Translations under genes and position numbers: made by a program
Shown: positions 20,316 through 27,980 of the stretch, piece after piece
How positions within the stretch are numbered: position 1 is the stretch's first letter
Layout: every line of letters starts with the position of its first letter
The notes under the pieces: generated by a model
Database searches by the model: none
Seen by the model: the letters and a program-made list of their open reading frames with translations, nothing else
Told to the model about the DNA's origin: nothing
DNA from: Brevundimonas sp.
Lineage (GTDB): Bacteria > Pseudomonadota > Alphaproteobacteria > Caulobacterales > Caulobacteraceae
DNA length: 64,000 bases
Direction of reading: 5' to 3'
NCBI RefSeq assembly: GCF_016742135.1
Contig: NZ_JACVCG010000007.1
Coordinates: forward strand, 1 to 64,000

Positions 20316-20343
20316 TTGACGTCCGTGCCGCCCCTCTCTATAC
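20316..20343 (+). promoter_or_regulatory. Promoter of rpmJ
   Basis: TTGACG (20316-20321) and CTATAC (20338-20343) are separated by 16 bases, close to the sigma-70/sigma-73 consensus, about 67 bases before the rpmJ start. Confidence 0.6.
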
Positions 20344-20410
20344 GCACCGCTCCGCCGCAAGTCCGCCTTGTGGCTTTTTCTATTCTGACCAGCCCGCAGG
20401 ACAAAAGACC

Positions 20411-20536
20411 ATGAAGGTCCGCAGCTCTCTCAAGTCGCTCAAGGGTCGCCACCGCGACTGCAAGATCGTGCGCCGCAAGGGCGTGGTCTATGTGATCAAC
20501 AAGACCGATCCGCGCTTCAAGGCCAAGCAGGGCTGA
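20411..20536 (+). CDS. rpmJ: 50S ribosomal protein L36 (zinc-independent form)
   Basis: 41 residues beginning [18 protein letters not shown] and ending [10 protein letters not shown]. It has only one of the cysteines that make up the zinc ribbon in canonical L36, so this is the C-minus (zinc-free) type common in alphaproteobacteria. It binds the 23S rRNA of the large subunit. It has its own promoter and is followed by hairpins, so it is probably monocistronic. Confidence 0.97.
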   Translation: MKVRSSLKSLKGRHRDCKIVRRKGVVYVINKTDPRFKAKQG

Positions 20537-20550
20537 GCACGGCGGTTTGG

Positions 20551-20613
20551 CCGGCCACCTCTGTGGCCGGTTGATCCATCCACAGGTCGCGGGCGATGTC
20601 CGCGGCCTTTTTC
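20551..20613 (+). terminator. Hairpins ending the rpmJ transcript
   Basis: CCGGCCAC (20551-20558) pairs with GTGGCCGG (20563-20570) over a CTCT loop. A second hairpin (GCGG ... CCGC near 20589-20603) is followed by GGCCTTTTT, so the second one has the U-run of a real terminator. Confidence 0.7.
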
Positions 20614-20687
20614 GTGCCTGACGTTGAGCGGTGACCGCCCGGACGTTAAGCCTGTTCCCCTGTTCCTTGCCGCCCGCGGAGACCCCC

Positions 20688-20963
20688 ATGGCCGACGACG
20701 CCGCCTTTGAATCCAGCCCCGATGTGCTGACCTCGACCGCCCAAGGGCGGCTGCGCACCCTGATCGAGCGGCTGGAGCGGCTGGAAGAGGACAAGCAGGC
20801 CGTCATGGGCGACATGAAGGAGGTCTTCGCCGAAGCCAAGGGCGAGGGCTATGACGTCAAGGTGCTGCGCAAGGTGCTGCGCATCCGCAAGCAGGACAAG
20901 GCCAAGCGCCAGGAGGAAGAGGCCATCCTCGACCTCTATCTGTCCGCCCTCGGCGAGATCTGA
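20688..20963 (+). CDS. gapR: GapR nucleoid-associated protein (DUF2312)
   Basis: 91 residues from ATG 20688, preceded by GGAG. This is the whole DUF2312 domain: RLRTLIERLERLEEDKQAVMGDMKEVFAEAKGEGYDVKVLRKVLRIRKQDKAKRQEEEAILDLYLSALG. In Caulobacter, GapR binds overtwisted A/T-rich DNA ahead of polymerases, stimulates type II topoisomerases and is needed for replication. The N-terminal helix is a coiled coil used for dimerisation. It is directly followed by a coding frame without a standard start codon. Confidence 0.95.
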   Translation: MADDAAFESSPDVLTSTAQGRLRTLIERLERLEEDKQAVMGDMKEVFAEAKGEGYDVKVLRKVLRIRKQDKAKRQEEEAILDLYLSALGEI

Positions 20964-20965
20964 CC

Positions 20966-21295
20966 CTGATCCGGCGGTCAAAGCCTGACCGCCCGGAACG
21001 GCCGACGCTGGAGCAGCTGCGCACGGCCGAACGAAAGGCCGCGCAACGCGCCGCCCTCCGCGCGCTGAAAAAGGCCCGCCGCACCGCCGAGGCCGAGGGC
21101 GTCGACCTGTCGGAGTGGGAGAGCGAATTCCTCGACTCCCTGTCCGAACGGATCACCGAACACGGCCGCGCCTTCGCCGACCCGGAAAAGGGCGCCCCGG
21201 GCAAGGCCCTGTCGACCCTGCAGGGCCGCAAGCTCAAGGAAATCACGAGGAAGGCCAGCGGTGAGCTGCCGCCGTGGAAGCGGCCCAGGGGGTAG
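20966..21295 (+). CDS. Small basic coiled-coil protein with no ATG, GTG or TTG start
   Basis: 109 codons to the TAG at 21293-21295. Codon use is typical of a real gene here: most third positions are G or C. The protein has a long Lys/Arg/Ala-rich helix (TLEQLRTAERKAAQRAALRAL ...), then WESEFLDSLSERITEHGRAFADPEKGAPGKALS and a basic tail. The frame is open from 20855, but it contains no ATG, GTG or TTG early enough to start it. CTG at 20960 or 20966, overlapping or following the gapR stop, is the best candidate. A non-canonical start coupled to gapR, a frameshift from gapR, or a sequencing error are all possible. The function is unknown. Confidence 0.5.
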   Translation: MIRRSKPDRPERPTLEQLRTAERKAAQRAALRALKKARRTAEAEGVDLSEWESEFLDSLSERITEHGRAFADPEKGAPGKALSTLQGRKLKEITRKASGELPPWKRPRG

Positions 21296-21342
21296 GGCCA
21301 CGCGAACGCCCCCGTCCGTTGGCGCGGCGGGTTGGAGGGCAG

Positions 21343-21408
21343 GCGGAGCGCCGGGCCTTCGCCCGGAGTGAATAGAGTTTACCGTTTCGACGAAGGCTGA
21401 CGCTCCGC
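21343..21408 (+). other. Nested inverted repeats in a gene-free stretch
   Basis: GCGGAGCG (21343-21350) pairs with CGCTCCGC (21401-21408) and encloses CCGGGC-CTTC-GCCCGG (21351-21366) and a short A/T-rich section. The whole region 21296-21931 (636 bases) holds no convincing gene: long open frames there have no family-like features and cross into DUF3008 on the other strand. Confidence 0.4.
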
Positions 21409-21769
21409 GCGGGTGGTTTTCCGGAAGCTTGCGTCGGGTGGCGGTGTTATCGCCTTACCGCAGCGCCCCCGGCGGGCGGGCTGAACCTGCGTTCAGTCCC
21501 GGACGATCGAGTATCCCCCTCGACCCAGTGTTGACGGCGGGCCTTGCGCCCGGCTGCCGAAGCCTCCCTGAGACCTGGAAGCCGGACAGCTCCGCCGCCA
21601 ACCCCGCTCCATCCGCTCCCGCCGCCGCAAGGTCGCAGGCCTTACGAGCCCTCCGCGCGACGGGACGCTCTGAGGATTGCACAGCTCGCGACCTGGTCGG
21701 GAAGAACGGTGCGAGACACGGAAGGGGCGTTGAAAGGACTGGGGAATTGCGGGGCGGCTATCCTATCAA

Positions 21770-21918
21770 CTGTCTCCTCCCTATCGCAGATGGGGAGGTG
21801 GCGCGGCGCGTCAGCGCCGTGACGGAGGGGTTCTGGAGGTCGGAGCGCGGCCAAGAGCCCCTCCACCCTGCTTCGCCAAGGCTACGCAGGGTCCCCCTCC
21901 CCATCACGATGGGGAGGA
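21770..21918. repeat. Intergenic repeat-like element with GATGGGGAGG ends
   Basis: The stretch begins CCTCCCTATCGCAGATGGGGAGG and ends CCCTCCCCATCACGATGGGGAGG, with GACGGAGGGG and a CCTGCTTCGCC...GCTACGCAGG dyad between. The two ends are variants of the same inverted motif. Elements with this look are scattered between genes in Caulobacterales (recalled, not computed). No coding potential is seen. Confidence 0.4.
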
Positions 21919-21931
21919 GACGAGCGCGACC

Positions 21932-22117
21932 TCAGTCGCCCGCGTGTTCGGGCTTACCCTTGCGAGAGGTGCTGGCCATGTCTTCCAGTTCCTTTTCGGT
22001 CATGGATTCGACCATGGATTTCGACGCGCCCTTGAGCTCGGATTTGGGGGTGTCGCCGCGCCTGGCCGAAAGGGCGGCACCGGCGGCTTTCTGCTGGGCC
22101 TTGGATTTGGCGGGCAT
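21932..22117 (-). CDS. DUF3008 family small protein
   Basis: 61 residues: MPAKSKAQQKAAGAALSARRG, then ELKGASKSMVESMTEKELEDMA and a basic tail. This is the full and highly conserved DUF3008 family, which is short, very basic at the N-terminus and of unknown function. The SKAQQKAAGAALSA and GASKSMVESM segments are the most invariant parts. It has AAGGAAAGGAG in front of the ATG as ribosome-binding site and is transcribed alone. Confidence 0.92.
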   Translation of the reverse strand: MPAKSKAQQKAAGAALSARRGDTPKSELKGASKSMVESMTEKELEDMASTSRKGKPEHAGD

Positions 22118-22177
22118 GGGGGCTCCTTTCCTTCCTCAAGGAAAAGAGGTCAGGCCGCGGCTGGTTCCGTGGGCCGT

Positions 22178-22759
22178 TCAGCCGAGGGCGGCAATAGAAG
22201 CGGCCAGATTGGTGCGGGCGGCTGCCTCGAACCGCTCGCGGCCCCAGTCGCTGAAATAGAGCCACGGGCGCTCGACAAACCGTTGTAAAATCCCGCGCCG
22301 CGCCTCGCGATAGAGAGCTTCCGGCACGAAGGCATATTCGCGGCGGATGGCCTGTTCATAGGCGTCGAACACGTCCGGCCGGGCGCCGAGGATGGAGAGG
22401 TCCATGTCGAGGAACTCGGCCATGTCGCTCTGGTCGTCGGGCTTGAGGCCGTCCGGGATTTCGTGACGGGCCGTGCCCTCGATCATCCGTACGGCCCGTG
22501 CGCGGACAGCGTGGTCGAGGTCCGGCAGGTCTGCGTCCATCAGCAACCGGGCGCTCTCGGCCTCATTGTCGGAACGGGTGGGATCATAGACGGCATCGTG
22601 GAACAGAATGGCCAGCTCGACAGCAGCCGGATCGTGCAGATGCTCCCGGCGCTGGCCGAACCAGCCCAACAGGGCCTCGATGTGCGCCCAGGTGTGATAG
22701 TGGCGCTGCGGCTCGGCGTGACGCGCTTGCAGGTCGGCGAGGAGGGCGCGTGGGATCAT
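22178..22759 (-). CDS. HD-superfamily metal-dependent phosphohydrolase (COG4339-like)
   Basis: 193 residues from ATG 22759. The metal-binding residues are in RHYHTWAHIEALL, AILFHDAVYD (HD motif) and DNEAESARLL, the pattern of the predicted metal-dependent HD hydrolases of COG4339. The substrate is unknown and a nucleotide or phosphorylated metabolite is likely. Its start overlaps the stop of the upstream membrane protein (ATGA), which in turn overlaps isovaleryl-CoA dehydrogenase, so the three form one translationally coupled unit. Confidence 0.85.
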   Translation of the reverse strand: MIPRALLADLQARHAEPQRHYHTWAHIEALLGWFGQRREHLHDPAAVELAILFHDAVYDPTRSDNEAESARLLMDADLPDLDHAVRARAVRMIEGTARHEIPDGLKPDDQSDMAEFLDMDLSILGARPDVFDAYEQAIRREYAFVPEALYREARRGILQRFVERPWLYFSDWGRERFEAAARTNLAASIAALG

Positions 22760-23127
22760 TTCGAGGGCCCGTGTACGTCGAGGCGAACCGCAGGCGCCGC
22801 GCCGGGGTCGGCGGGCGTGGCGTTTGGCGACCCGTTCGAGAATGCGACGATTGTCGTCAAAATCAGGCCGAATGACGAGATCTGGGCGATGCGATGGATG
22901 AGGAGCCAGCGCCTCAGCCGTCTGCGGTCCGAGGGGATCGGCGTGGCCCACAAGAGTGCCCCGGTCCGCCATGTATTCGTATTGCCCTGAAACAGATCCG
23001 GGACCGGCTTTTTCAGGAGGCCGTCTCGCTCCATCCGCCGAAGGAGCGGCCAGGCCTGCATAGCTGCGATCATTGCGAGGCCCTGACCGATCGCGACCAA
23101 AAGAAAAAGGGGCCAAGGAGGCGTCAT
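22756..23127 (-). CDS. Small inner-membrane protein of the ivd operon
   Basis: 123 residues from ATG 23127, with AAGGAGG directly upstream. Two hydrophobic segments ([19 protein letters not shown] and [16 protein letters not shown]) flank a basic cytoplasmic part with [21 protein letters not shown]. No family is recognised with confidence. Overlaps of four bases on both sides tie it to isovaleryl-CoA dehydrogenase and to the HD hydrolase. Confidence 0.7.
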   Translation of the reverse strand: MTPPWPLFLLVAIGQGLAMIAAMQAWPLLRRMERDGLLKKPVPDLFQGNTNTWRTGALLWATPIPSDRRRLRRWLLIHRIAQISSFGLILTTIVAFSNGSPNATPADPGAAPAVRLDVHGPSK

Positions 23128-24287
23128 CCCCCCAGCAGCTCCCGCCCGATCAGGAAGCGGCGGATTTCGTTCGTTCCGGCGCCGATGTCGTAGAGTTTGG
23201 CGTCGCGGACGAGGCGTTCGACGGGCCATTCCTTGGTGTAGCCGGCGCCGCCGAGAGCCTGGACGGCCTCGAGGCTGACCTTCACGGCGTTTTCGCTGGC
23301 CAACAGGATGGCGCCGGCGGCGTCGTAGCGGGTGGTCAGACCCTGATCGCAGGCGCGGGCGACGGCATAGACATAGGCGCGGGCGCTGTTCAGGGCGACG
23401 TACATGTCGGCGACCTTGGCCTGCATCAGCTGGAAGCTGCCGATCGGCTTGCCGAACTGCTTGCGTTCGCGGACGTAGGGCAGGACGACGTCGAGGGCGG
23501 CCTGCATGATGCCCAGAGGTCCTGCGGCCAGCACGGCGCGCTCATAGTCGAGGCCACTCATCAGAACGGCTGCGCCACGGCCCTCGCCGCCCATGATGTT
23601 CTCGGCCGGGACCTCGCAGTCCTCGAACACCAGTTCGGCGGTGTCGGAGCCGCGCATACCCATCTTGTCCAGCTTTTTCGAGACGCTGAACCCCTTCATG
23701 CCCTTCTCGATCAGGAAGGCGGTGACGCCGCCGTTGCCCTCGCCCGTGCGGGCATAGACGACCAGGGTCTCGGCGTGCGGGGCGTTGGTGATCCAGAATT
23801 TGGTGCCGTTCAGGATGTAGCGGTCGCCCTTCTTCTCGGCGCGGGTCTTCATCGACATGACGTCGGAGCCGGAGCCGGCCTCGGACATGGCGAGCGAGCC
23901 GACGTGTTCGCCCGAGATCAGTTTCGGCAGGTATTTGGCCTTCTGTTCCGGGGTGCCCCAGCGACGGATCTGGTTGACGCAGAGGTTGGAGTGGGCGCCG
24001 TAGCTGAGGCCGATCGAGGCCGAGGCGCGCGAGACCTCTTCCATGGCCACGACGTGTTCCAGATAGCCGAGGCCGAGGCCGCCCCAGTCTTCTTCGACGG
24101 TGATGCCGTGCAGGCCCAGCTCGCCCATCTCGGGCCAGAGGTCGCGGGCGAACTCGTTCTTCTCGTCGATCCCGGCGGCGCGGGGGGCCAGCCGGTCGGC
24201 GGCCCAGCGGGCGGTGGTGTCGCGGATGGCGTCGGCGGTCTCGCCGAGGCCGAATTCCATGGATTGGGGGGCGTTGGGAATGCTCAT
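23124..24287 (-). CDS. liuA: Isovaleryl-CoA dehydrogenase
   Basis: 387 residues, an acyl-CoA dehydrogenase. It has the [18 protein letters not shown] flavin-binding signature, the [15 protein letters not shown] segment and the C-terminal [32 protein letters not shown], where the catalytic Glu is in [10 protein letters not shown] as in isovaleryl-CoA dehydrogenases. It oxidises isovaleryl-CoA to 3-methylcrotonyl-CoA in leucine breakdown. The next enzymes, the carboxylase and hydratase, are encoded about 34 kb away at 58650-63444. Confidence 0.93.
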   Translation of the reverse strand: MSIPNAPQSMEFGLGETADAIRDTTARWAADRLAPRAAGIDEKNEFARDLWPEMGELGLHGITVEEDWGGLGLGYLEHVVAMEEVSRASASIGLSYGAHSNLCVNQIRRWGTPEQKAKYLPKLISGEHVGSLAMSEAGSGSDVMSMKTRAEKKGDRYILNGTKFWITNAPHAETLVVYARTGEGNGGVTAFLIEKGMKGFSVSKKLDKMGMRGSDTAELVFEDCEVPAENIMGGEGRGAAVLMSGLDYERAVLAAGPLGIMQAALDVVLPYVRERKQFGKPIGSFQLMQAKVADMYVALNSARAYVYAVARACDQGLTTRYDAAGAILLASENAVKVSLEAVQALGGAGYTKEWPVERLVRDAKLYDIGAGTNEIRRFLIGRELLGG

Positions 24288-24344
24288 GCCGAGCGGGTTA
24301 GCACCGATCCCGCAGTCCGCGAAGACCCTCCGGTCCGTGCGACG

Positions 24345-25766
24345 TCAGGCCGCTTCGTCTTCGGTCGGCTCGGCAGGAGTCGCCCCGCGCCCGGGCCCGA
24401 AGCGGGCATAGAGGTTCCAGGCCGAGACGCCGACGCACGACGCACCGATGACGGCCAGCACACCGGCGATCAGAGTGGTCTCGCCCATCGGCGAGGGCTG
24501 ATCGACCGACAGGCGGAAGGCCGCGGCCGAGGCCGTGCAGGCGGCGAGGCCCACGCCCCCCATGATCAGAAAGGCCCCGGTCTCGCGCCAGTCAAAGCGG
24601 CGTGCGGGTTCGTCGGGCGTCTCATGGACCAGGACACCGGTCTGGGTGCCGTCATCGATGAAAAGGGGCGACTGGTCGAGCTGGAAGTCGGGATTGCGGT
24701 CGGCGTCGGTCCACAGGGGGCGGAGCGGCTGGGGCTCGTCAGCCTCGCCGGGGGGCGTCAGTTCGAGGGCGGGCGCGGGCTGGACCTCGGGCACCGGCTC
24801 CGGTTGCGGAGCGGGTTCGGGCTGGGGCGCAGGCTCGGGTGTGATCTCGGGGGCCACCAGGTGGGCCTCGATGGGGGCCTCGGCGGGGGCCGCAATGGAG
24901 GCCGCAGTGTGGGCCGCGCGTGCCAGAACCGGCAGAGGTCCCACCACCTGAACCGCATAGGGTGAATAGCGCTGGACAGCGGGGTCCATCTGACGGGACT
25001 GCGACGGGCCCGACAGCGACAGGCTGAGCGGCGCGTCGGAGGGATCCGGGTCATTGTCGCGATCCGTCTCGCCGGGCGTGCCCACCATGGGCTCGGCGGG
25101 CGCATCGGAGTCCAGGGCGACCGGGCCGAAATTGGGGATGTTGAGGGGGGCGACCTCGGTCCCGGCGCTGTCGTCCTCCGCCTCTCCGAGCAGGACCGCG
25201 ACGGCTTCAGCCCGGGCGTCCGGCATCGATGCCGGGTCGGGTTGGGGCGCAGGTTCCGGCTCTGGTTCCGGCTGGGGGATCGGCGGCGGCAGGGGGGCGG
25301 ACAACAGGGCCGCCAGGGCGACGGGTTGTCCCGGATCAGCCATGAACAGGGCGCGCTCGGCAGCGCGGCGGCGCAGGCCGTCCTGGGGCGAGGTCGGCTG
25401 CGGCCAGTGGACCAGGGCATCGGCGGCCTCGCCTGTCGCGCCGCGTCCCAAGGTTTCCAGAACGTCGGATGCCAGGAAGGTGTCGATGCCGACCGACAGG
25501 GCGAAACTGGCCAGGGCGTCGAACTGGTGGGCGTTGAGCGAGGGGATGCGGCCCTCGTCCATGGCCGCGTTCAGCGCCCTGACGACTGGCAGCAGGTCGT
25601 ACTGGAGCAGCAACTCGGCATCGGCCTCGCCGACGGTCAGACCCTCGCGCGCGGTCAGCCGGTGGCCATAGCCGATCACCCAGTGTCCGTCGGCGTCGCG
25701 GGTGGCCGTGGCGCGAAAGCCCTCGAAGCTCTTGATGAGCACCACCCCCTCGCGGGAGACCTTCAT
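24345..25766 (-). CDS. spmX: SpmX-like muramidase-domain polar scaffold protein
   Basis: 473 residues from ATG 25766 (MKVSREGVVLIKSFEGFR); GTG 25790 is an alternative. The N-terminal 150 residues are a GH24 lysozyme-like domain with the catalytic-type Glu in KSFEGFR and GYGHRLTAREG. A long acidic, proline-rich region follows (about 160-400), and the C-terminus has two membrane segments (AFLIMGGVGLAACTASAAAF, TLIAGVLAVIGASCVGVSAW). This order is that of SpmX, which localises the kinase DivJ at the old pole in Caulobacter and directs stalk position in Asticcacaulis. The assignment rests on architecture and the N-terminal motif. Confidence 0.85.
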   Translation of the reverse strand: MKVSREGVVLIKSFEGFRATATRDADGHWVIGYGHRLTAREGLTVGEADAELLLQYDLLPVVRALNAAMDEGRIPSLNAHQFDALASFALSVGIDTFLASDVLETLGRGATGEAADALVHWPQPTSPQDGLRRRAAERALFMADPGQPVALAALLSAPLPPPIPQPEPEPEPAPQPDPASMPDARAEAVAVLLGEAEDDSAGTEVAPLNIPNFGPVALDSDAPAEPMVGTPGETDRDNDPDPSDAPLSLSLSGPSQSRQMDPAVQRYSPYAVQVVGPLPVLARAAHTAASIAAPAEAPIEAHLVAPEITPEPAPQPEPAPQPEPVPEVQPAPALELTPPGEADEPQPLRPLWTDADRNPDFQLDQSPLFIDDGTQTGVLVHETPDEPARRFDWRETGAFLIMGGVGLAACTASAAAFRLSVDQPSPMGETTLIAGVLAVIGASCVGVSAWNLYARFGPGRGATPAEPTEDEAA

Positions 25767-25864
25767 CCTGTGCCGGATCGCTTCAGACACCGCAATTGAC
25801 CCAATTCGAGACGGCGACCGTCGCCGTGCCCTACGTTCAGCAAGGCCCGCGCCACCGGCCCTGT

Positions 25865-27277
25865 CTACAGGAGGACGAGGGTGGCGAGGCCGAGGAAGAT
25901 CAGGAACCCAAAGAAATCGGTGGTGGCCGTGACGAACACCGCCGAGGAGACCGCCGGGTCGAACTTCAGGCGTGACAGCGTCAGGGGCGTCAGGACCCCG
26001 ACGGTGGCCGCCACGATCAGGTTGAGGATCATGGCCGCCGAGATGACTCCGCCGATCCGCCAGTCACCCGACCACAGGGCTGCGGCAATCCCGATCAGGG
26101 GCGACAGGATCAGGCCGTTGGCCAGGCCGACGGCCATCTCTCTCCAGAAGGTCCGGACCGCATTGGAACTGTTCAGCTCGCGCGTCGCCAGGGCGCGCAC
26201 CGTCACGGTCAGGGCCTGGGTCCCGGCATTGCCGCCGATGGCCGAGACGATCGGCATCAGCACCGCCAGGGCGATGATCTGCTCCAGCGTGGCCCCGAAC
26301 CAGGAGATGACACTGGCGCCCAGAACGGCCGTGCCGAGATTGATGGCAAGCCAGGGCACACGACCCCGTACGATCTCGGGGATGGAGGAGCCGCGGTCCT
26401 CGTCTGACACACCGGCGAGGCGCAGGATGTCCTCGCGGTTCTCTTCCTGGATGATGTTGACGATGTCGTCGACGGTGATCTGGCCGACCAGCCGCCCCGC
26501 CGAGTCGATCACCGGCGCCGAGATCAGGTGATATTTCTCGAAGACATAGGCGACCTCTTCCTGGTCCTGGTCGACGGCGATCTCGTTGATCGGCTCCATC
26601 AGGTCGGTGAGGGCGGCGCTGCGGGGCGCGCGCAGCAGCTGGCTGACCGCCACACCGCCGATGGGCCGGTTCAGCGGGTCGACGACATAGATGTCGAAGA
26701 ACAGCTCGGGCAGCTCCTCGCCCTGGGCGCGGACGTGGTCGATGGTGTCGCCGACGCTCCAGAACTGGGGGGCGGCCATCACCTCGCGCTGCATGAGGCG
26801 ACCGGCCGAGTCCTCGGCATAGCCCAGGCTGCTCTCGATCGCCGCCCGGTCCATCTCGGGCATGGCGGCCAGAACGCGCTCGCGGCGGTCGTCCCCGAGA
26901 TCCTCGACGACGGCGGCGGCGTCGTCGGAGTCCAGTTCCTGCAGCGCCTCGGCGAGGATGAGGTGCGGGACACGCTCCAGCACCTCCTCGCGGATGCCGT
27001 CGTCCAGCTCGGGCAGGGTCTCGGCCAGGAGTTCGGGCGGCAGCCAGAGCGTCACCACGGCGCGGTGCTCGGCCGTCAGAAAGCCCATCAGGTCGGCGAC
27101 GTCGGCGGGGTGCAGATCTTCCAGCAACCCCCGCAGACGCAGGCCGGCGCCGTCATCGGCCGCATCGACCACCTTTTCGACGAAGGCGGCCGTCAGCACA
27201 TAATCCTCGTCGAGGGCGACATGCTCGATCTCATCCTGGGGGAGGGACGACAGGGGGGCGTCTGCGGTGGTGATCAC
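25865..27277 (-). CDS. mgtE: Magnesium transporter MgtE
   Basis: 470 residues from GTG 27277. The order is an N-terminal MgtE_N helical superhelix domain (about 35-135), a pair of CBS domains (about 135-265, with MEPINEIAVDQDQEEVAYVFEKYHLISAPVID), and a C-terminal pore domain with five membrane segments containing MPIVSAIGGNAGTQALTVTVRALA. The CBS and N domains sense intracellular magnesium and gate the channel. It is probably transcribed alone in the direction of spmX. Confidence 0.96.
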   Translation of the reverse strand: MITTADAPLSSLPQDEIEHVALDEDYVLTAAFVEKVVDAADDGAGLRLRGLLEDLHPADVADLMGFLTAEHRAVVTLWLPPELLAETLPELDDGIREEVLERVPHLILAEALQELDSDDAAAVVEDLGDDRRERVLAAMPEMDRAAIESSLGYAEDSAGRLMQREVMAAPQFWSVGDTIDHVRAQGEELPELFFDIYVVDPLNRPIGGVAVSQLLRAPRSAALTDLMEPINEIAVDQDQEEVAYVFEKYHLISAPVIDSAGRLVGQITVDDIVNIIQEENREDILRLAGVSDEDRGSSIPEIVRGRVPWLAINLGTAVLGASVISWFGATLEQIIALAVLMPIVSAIGGNAGTQALTVTVRALATRELNSSNAVRTFWREMAVGLANGLILSPLIGIAAALWSGDWRIGGVISAAMILNLIVAATVGVLTPLTLSRLKFDPAVSSAVFVTATTDFFGFLIFLGLATLVLL

Positions 27278-27378
27278 GCGTCGTCCTCCCCTGATCCTGG
27301 CTCGTCAGATTGCGGTTGCGGTCGGAGCTGGCCCGCCGAAACCCTTGAGGGTGTCTGTCGGCCATGCGGTGGGGTGGG

Positions 27379-27627
27379 TCAAGATGGCCAGAGGCGTTTG
27401 CGGGCAAAGGCATGACCCGAACCAGACTTCAGGTAGCGCTCGAATGCGAGGGCCCGGGCCTTGTCCGAGAAGGCAAGATAGGTCACGACCCGCCACGGTC
27501 GGTTCGCGGCCGTGTGGGGCGAGCCTCCCGCATTGTGCACGGCCAGCCGCGCCTTGAGGTCCTCGGTCACCCCCACATAGCGATGAGGAGGTATCGACAG
27601 GCTTTCGAGCAGGTACACATAGTACAT
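27379..27627 (-). CDS. GIY-YIG nuclease superfamily small protein
   Basis: 82 residues containing only the GIY-YIG fold: MYYVYLLES (GIY-like), RYVGVTEDLKARLAVHNAGG (YIG-like with the conserved Arg), then ALAFERYLKSGSGHAFARKRL with the catalytic-type Glu. Such YhbQ/UrvC-like stand-alone proteins are common and of uncertain function. It lies 108 bases from tRNA-Leu, and the gap between them carries two interleaved inverted repeats, which hints at a mobile origin. Confidence 0.85.
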   Translation of the reverse strand: MYYVYLLESLSIPPHRYVGVTEDLKARLAVHNAGGSPHTAANRPWRVVTYLAFSDKARALAFERYLKSGSGHAFARKRLWPS

Positions 27628-27661
27628 ATCGCCCTCGCGTCCGACGGCCCTGCTACGCCGA

Positions 27662-27737
27662 GGCTTCGCAGGGCATCCTGCTTCACCTCATTCCGACAGA
27701 CTTGTCCTGCGAAGCCCCAGCGGGGCGAAGCAGGATG
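27662..27737. repeat. Two interleaved inverted repeats next to tRNA-Leu
   Basis: GGCTTCGCAGG (27662-27672) matches CCTGCGAAGCC (27706-27716), and CATCCTGCTTC (27674-27684) matches GAAGCAGGATG (27727-27737). All are perfect 11-base pairs in the order A-B-A'-B', which is the topology of a pseudoknot. The last arm reaches into the CCA end of the tRNA gene. Confidence 0.6.
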
Positions 27738-27820
27738 GTGCGGTCGAGAAGACTCGAACTTCCACGGGTTGCCCCACAGCGACCTCAACGCTGCGCGTCT
27801 ACCAATTCCGCCACGACCGC
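27736..27820 (-). tRNA. tRNA-Leu (GAG)
   Basis: An 85-base gene with encoded CCA. The acceptor stem GCGGTCG/CGACCGC is perfect, the anticodon stem is CAGCG/CGCTG with loop TTGAGGT (anticodon GAG), and it has the long variable arm of class II tRNAs. Confidence 0.96.
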
Positions 27821-27980
27821 TCGCATCGGAGCGGGGGCGATAGCGCAGGTCGCGGGGAAAGGGAAGGGGGGATCGCCCGGCATCCGCACGCCAGCCCAAA
27901 CGCTGCCCTCAGCGGAACGTCCCCCGGCGGATCACGTTTCCTGATCCGACAGAAGGGCGTCTTTCACAGGACGGAGCATC

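Noticed and set aside
21429-22259. 276-codon plus-strand open frame
   Set aside because: It runs through repeat-like DNA and across the DUF3008 and HD-hydrolase genes on the other strand, with no protein-like features.
24345-25766. Lysozyme gene as a prophage endolysin
   Set aside because: No holin, spanin or other phage genes are near; the proline-rich linker and two C-terminal membrane segments fit SpmX.
27702-27944. 80-codon plus-strand open frame over tRNA-Leu
   Set aside because: It is the complement of the tRNA gene and its flanks.
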